DNA from: Deltaproteobacteria bacterium
Lineage (GTDB): Bacteria > Desulfobacterota > JADFXK01
Direction: 5' to 3'
NCBI GenBank assembly: GCA_015233285.1
Contig: JADFYA010000239.1
Location: 1 to 5,884 of the forward strand
DNA: 5,884 nucleotides
Under the pieces are notes generated by a model. The model was not told where the DNA came from, did no database searches, and saw nothing but the letters and a program-made list of their open reading frames with translations. Positions within the stretch are counted from its first letter, which is position 1, and the number at the start of each line of letters is the position of its first letter. Shown here piece after piece: positions 5,728 through 5,884 of this stretch. A program made the position numbers and the translations under genes.

Positions 5728-5789
5728 GACGATATAAATACGAGGGACGACGAGATTCCCAGGGCGTTGCCCCAATGCTGTTGCATTAG
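5724..5789 (+). pseudogene. Truncated start of a third prepilin gene (PilW-position)
   Basis: ATG at 5724 overlaps the pilV stop (ATGA) and opens 21 codons beginning MRRYKYEGRRDSQG, a basic leader ending in glycine as in prepilin leaders. In an intact PilW-like protein, F/V-T-L-x-E and a hydrophobic helix would follow. Here it reads VAPMLLH and stops at 5787. The sequence from CCCAGGG (5758) resembles repeat DNA rather than pilin DNA, and a known repeat copy begins at 5820. I infer that a repeat insertion or deletion removed the rest of the gene. The alternative is that the frame is chance and the operon ends at pilV. Confidence 0.45.
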
Positions 5790-5819
5790 AATAATGTTGC
5801 TGATATTTCGGTATGTTGA

Positions 5820-5884
5820 TCGTCTGAACCTTGATTACGCTGATTAAATGAAAGGCTATGAGTAAAACAGAATACCCACGTTGG
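5820..5884 (+). repeat. Second copy of the TTGTCTGAAC-type element (partial)
   Basis: This matches the left arm of the 4124-4314 element in the same orientation. GTCTGAACC, TGATTA, GCTGA, TAAATGAAAGGCTATGA and CAGAATACCC are shared, with a few substitutions and small length differences. The copy is cut by the window edge. The two copies are direct repeats about 1.7 kb apart and bracket the two prepilin genes. Confidence 0.85.

Overview
This window looks like chromosomal DNA from a bacterium of the Desulfobacterota/Deltaproteobacteria type. The c subunit carries the GTGIGQG...GLAMIESL pattern I associate with Geobacter and its relatives, AtpZ and AtpI precede the F0 genes, and type IV pilus genes have a sigma-54-like promoter. 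The taxonomic call is inference from a few short proteins and is only moderately secure.

Layout. Positions 1-1102, minus strand: an F-type ATP synthase F0 cluster in the order atpZ, atpI, atpE, with atpE running off the left edge. The usual atpB gene for subunit a is not between atpI and atpE. A good sigma-70 promoter lies upstream of atpZ. Positions 1103-1495: a spacer holding that promoter and a 57-base palindromic repeat. Positions 1496-3316, minus: a complete pilB, the type IV pilus extension ATPase. Positions 3430-3750, minus: a small MNT-type nucleotidyltransferase with no HEPN partner visible. Positions 3751-4670: 920 bases without a credible gene. They hold a 188-base element with inverted ends, a 191-base element with TTGTCTGAAC ends and a perfect 28-base palindrome at its core, AT-rich inverted motifs and a strong sigma-54 promoter match. 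Positions 4671-5727, plus: two minor prepilin genes, a GspH/FimT-like gene starting at TTG and a PilV-like gene. At 5724, overlapping the pilV stop by ATGA, a third reading frame begins like a prepilin but stops after 21 codons. A second copy of the TTGTCTGAAC-type repeat follows at 5820 and runs off the right edge.

How it fits together. PilB powers pilus assembly, and the two minor prepilins would help prime or cap the same fibre. They are transcribed divergently, with the nucleotidyltransferase and repeats in between. The pilin pair is probably under sigma-54 control and appears cut short at its 3' end where repeat DNA begins. The ATP synthase cluster is a separate housekeeping unit. The window's most distinctive trait is several different palindromic repeat families packed around and between these genes. 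I did not see a wholly new defence or mobile system.
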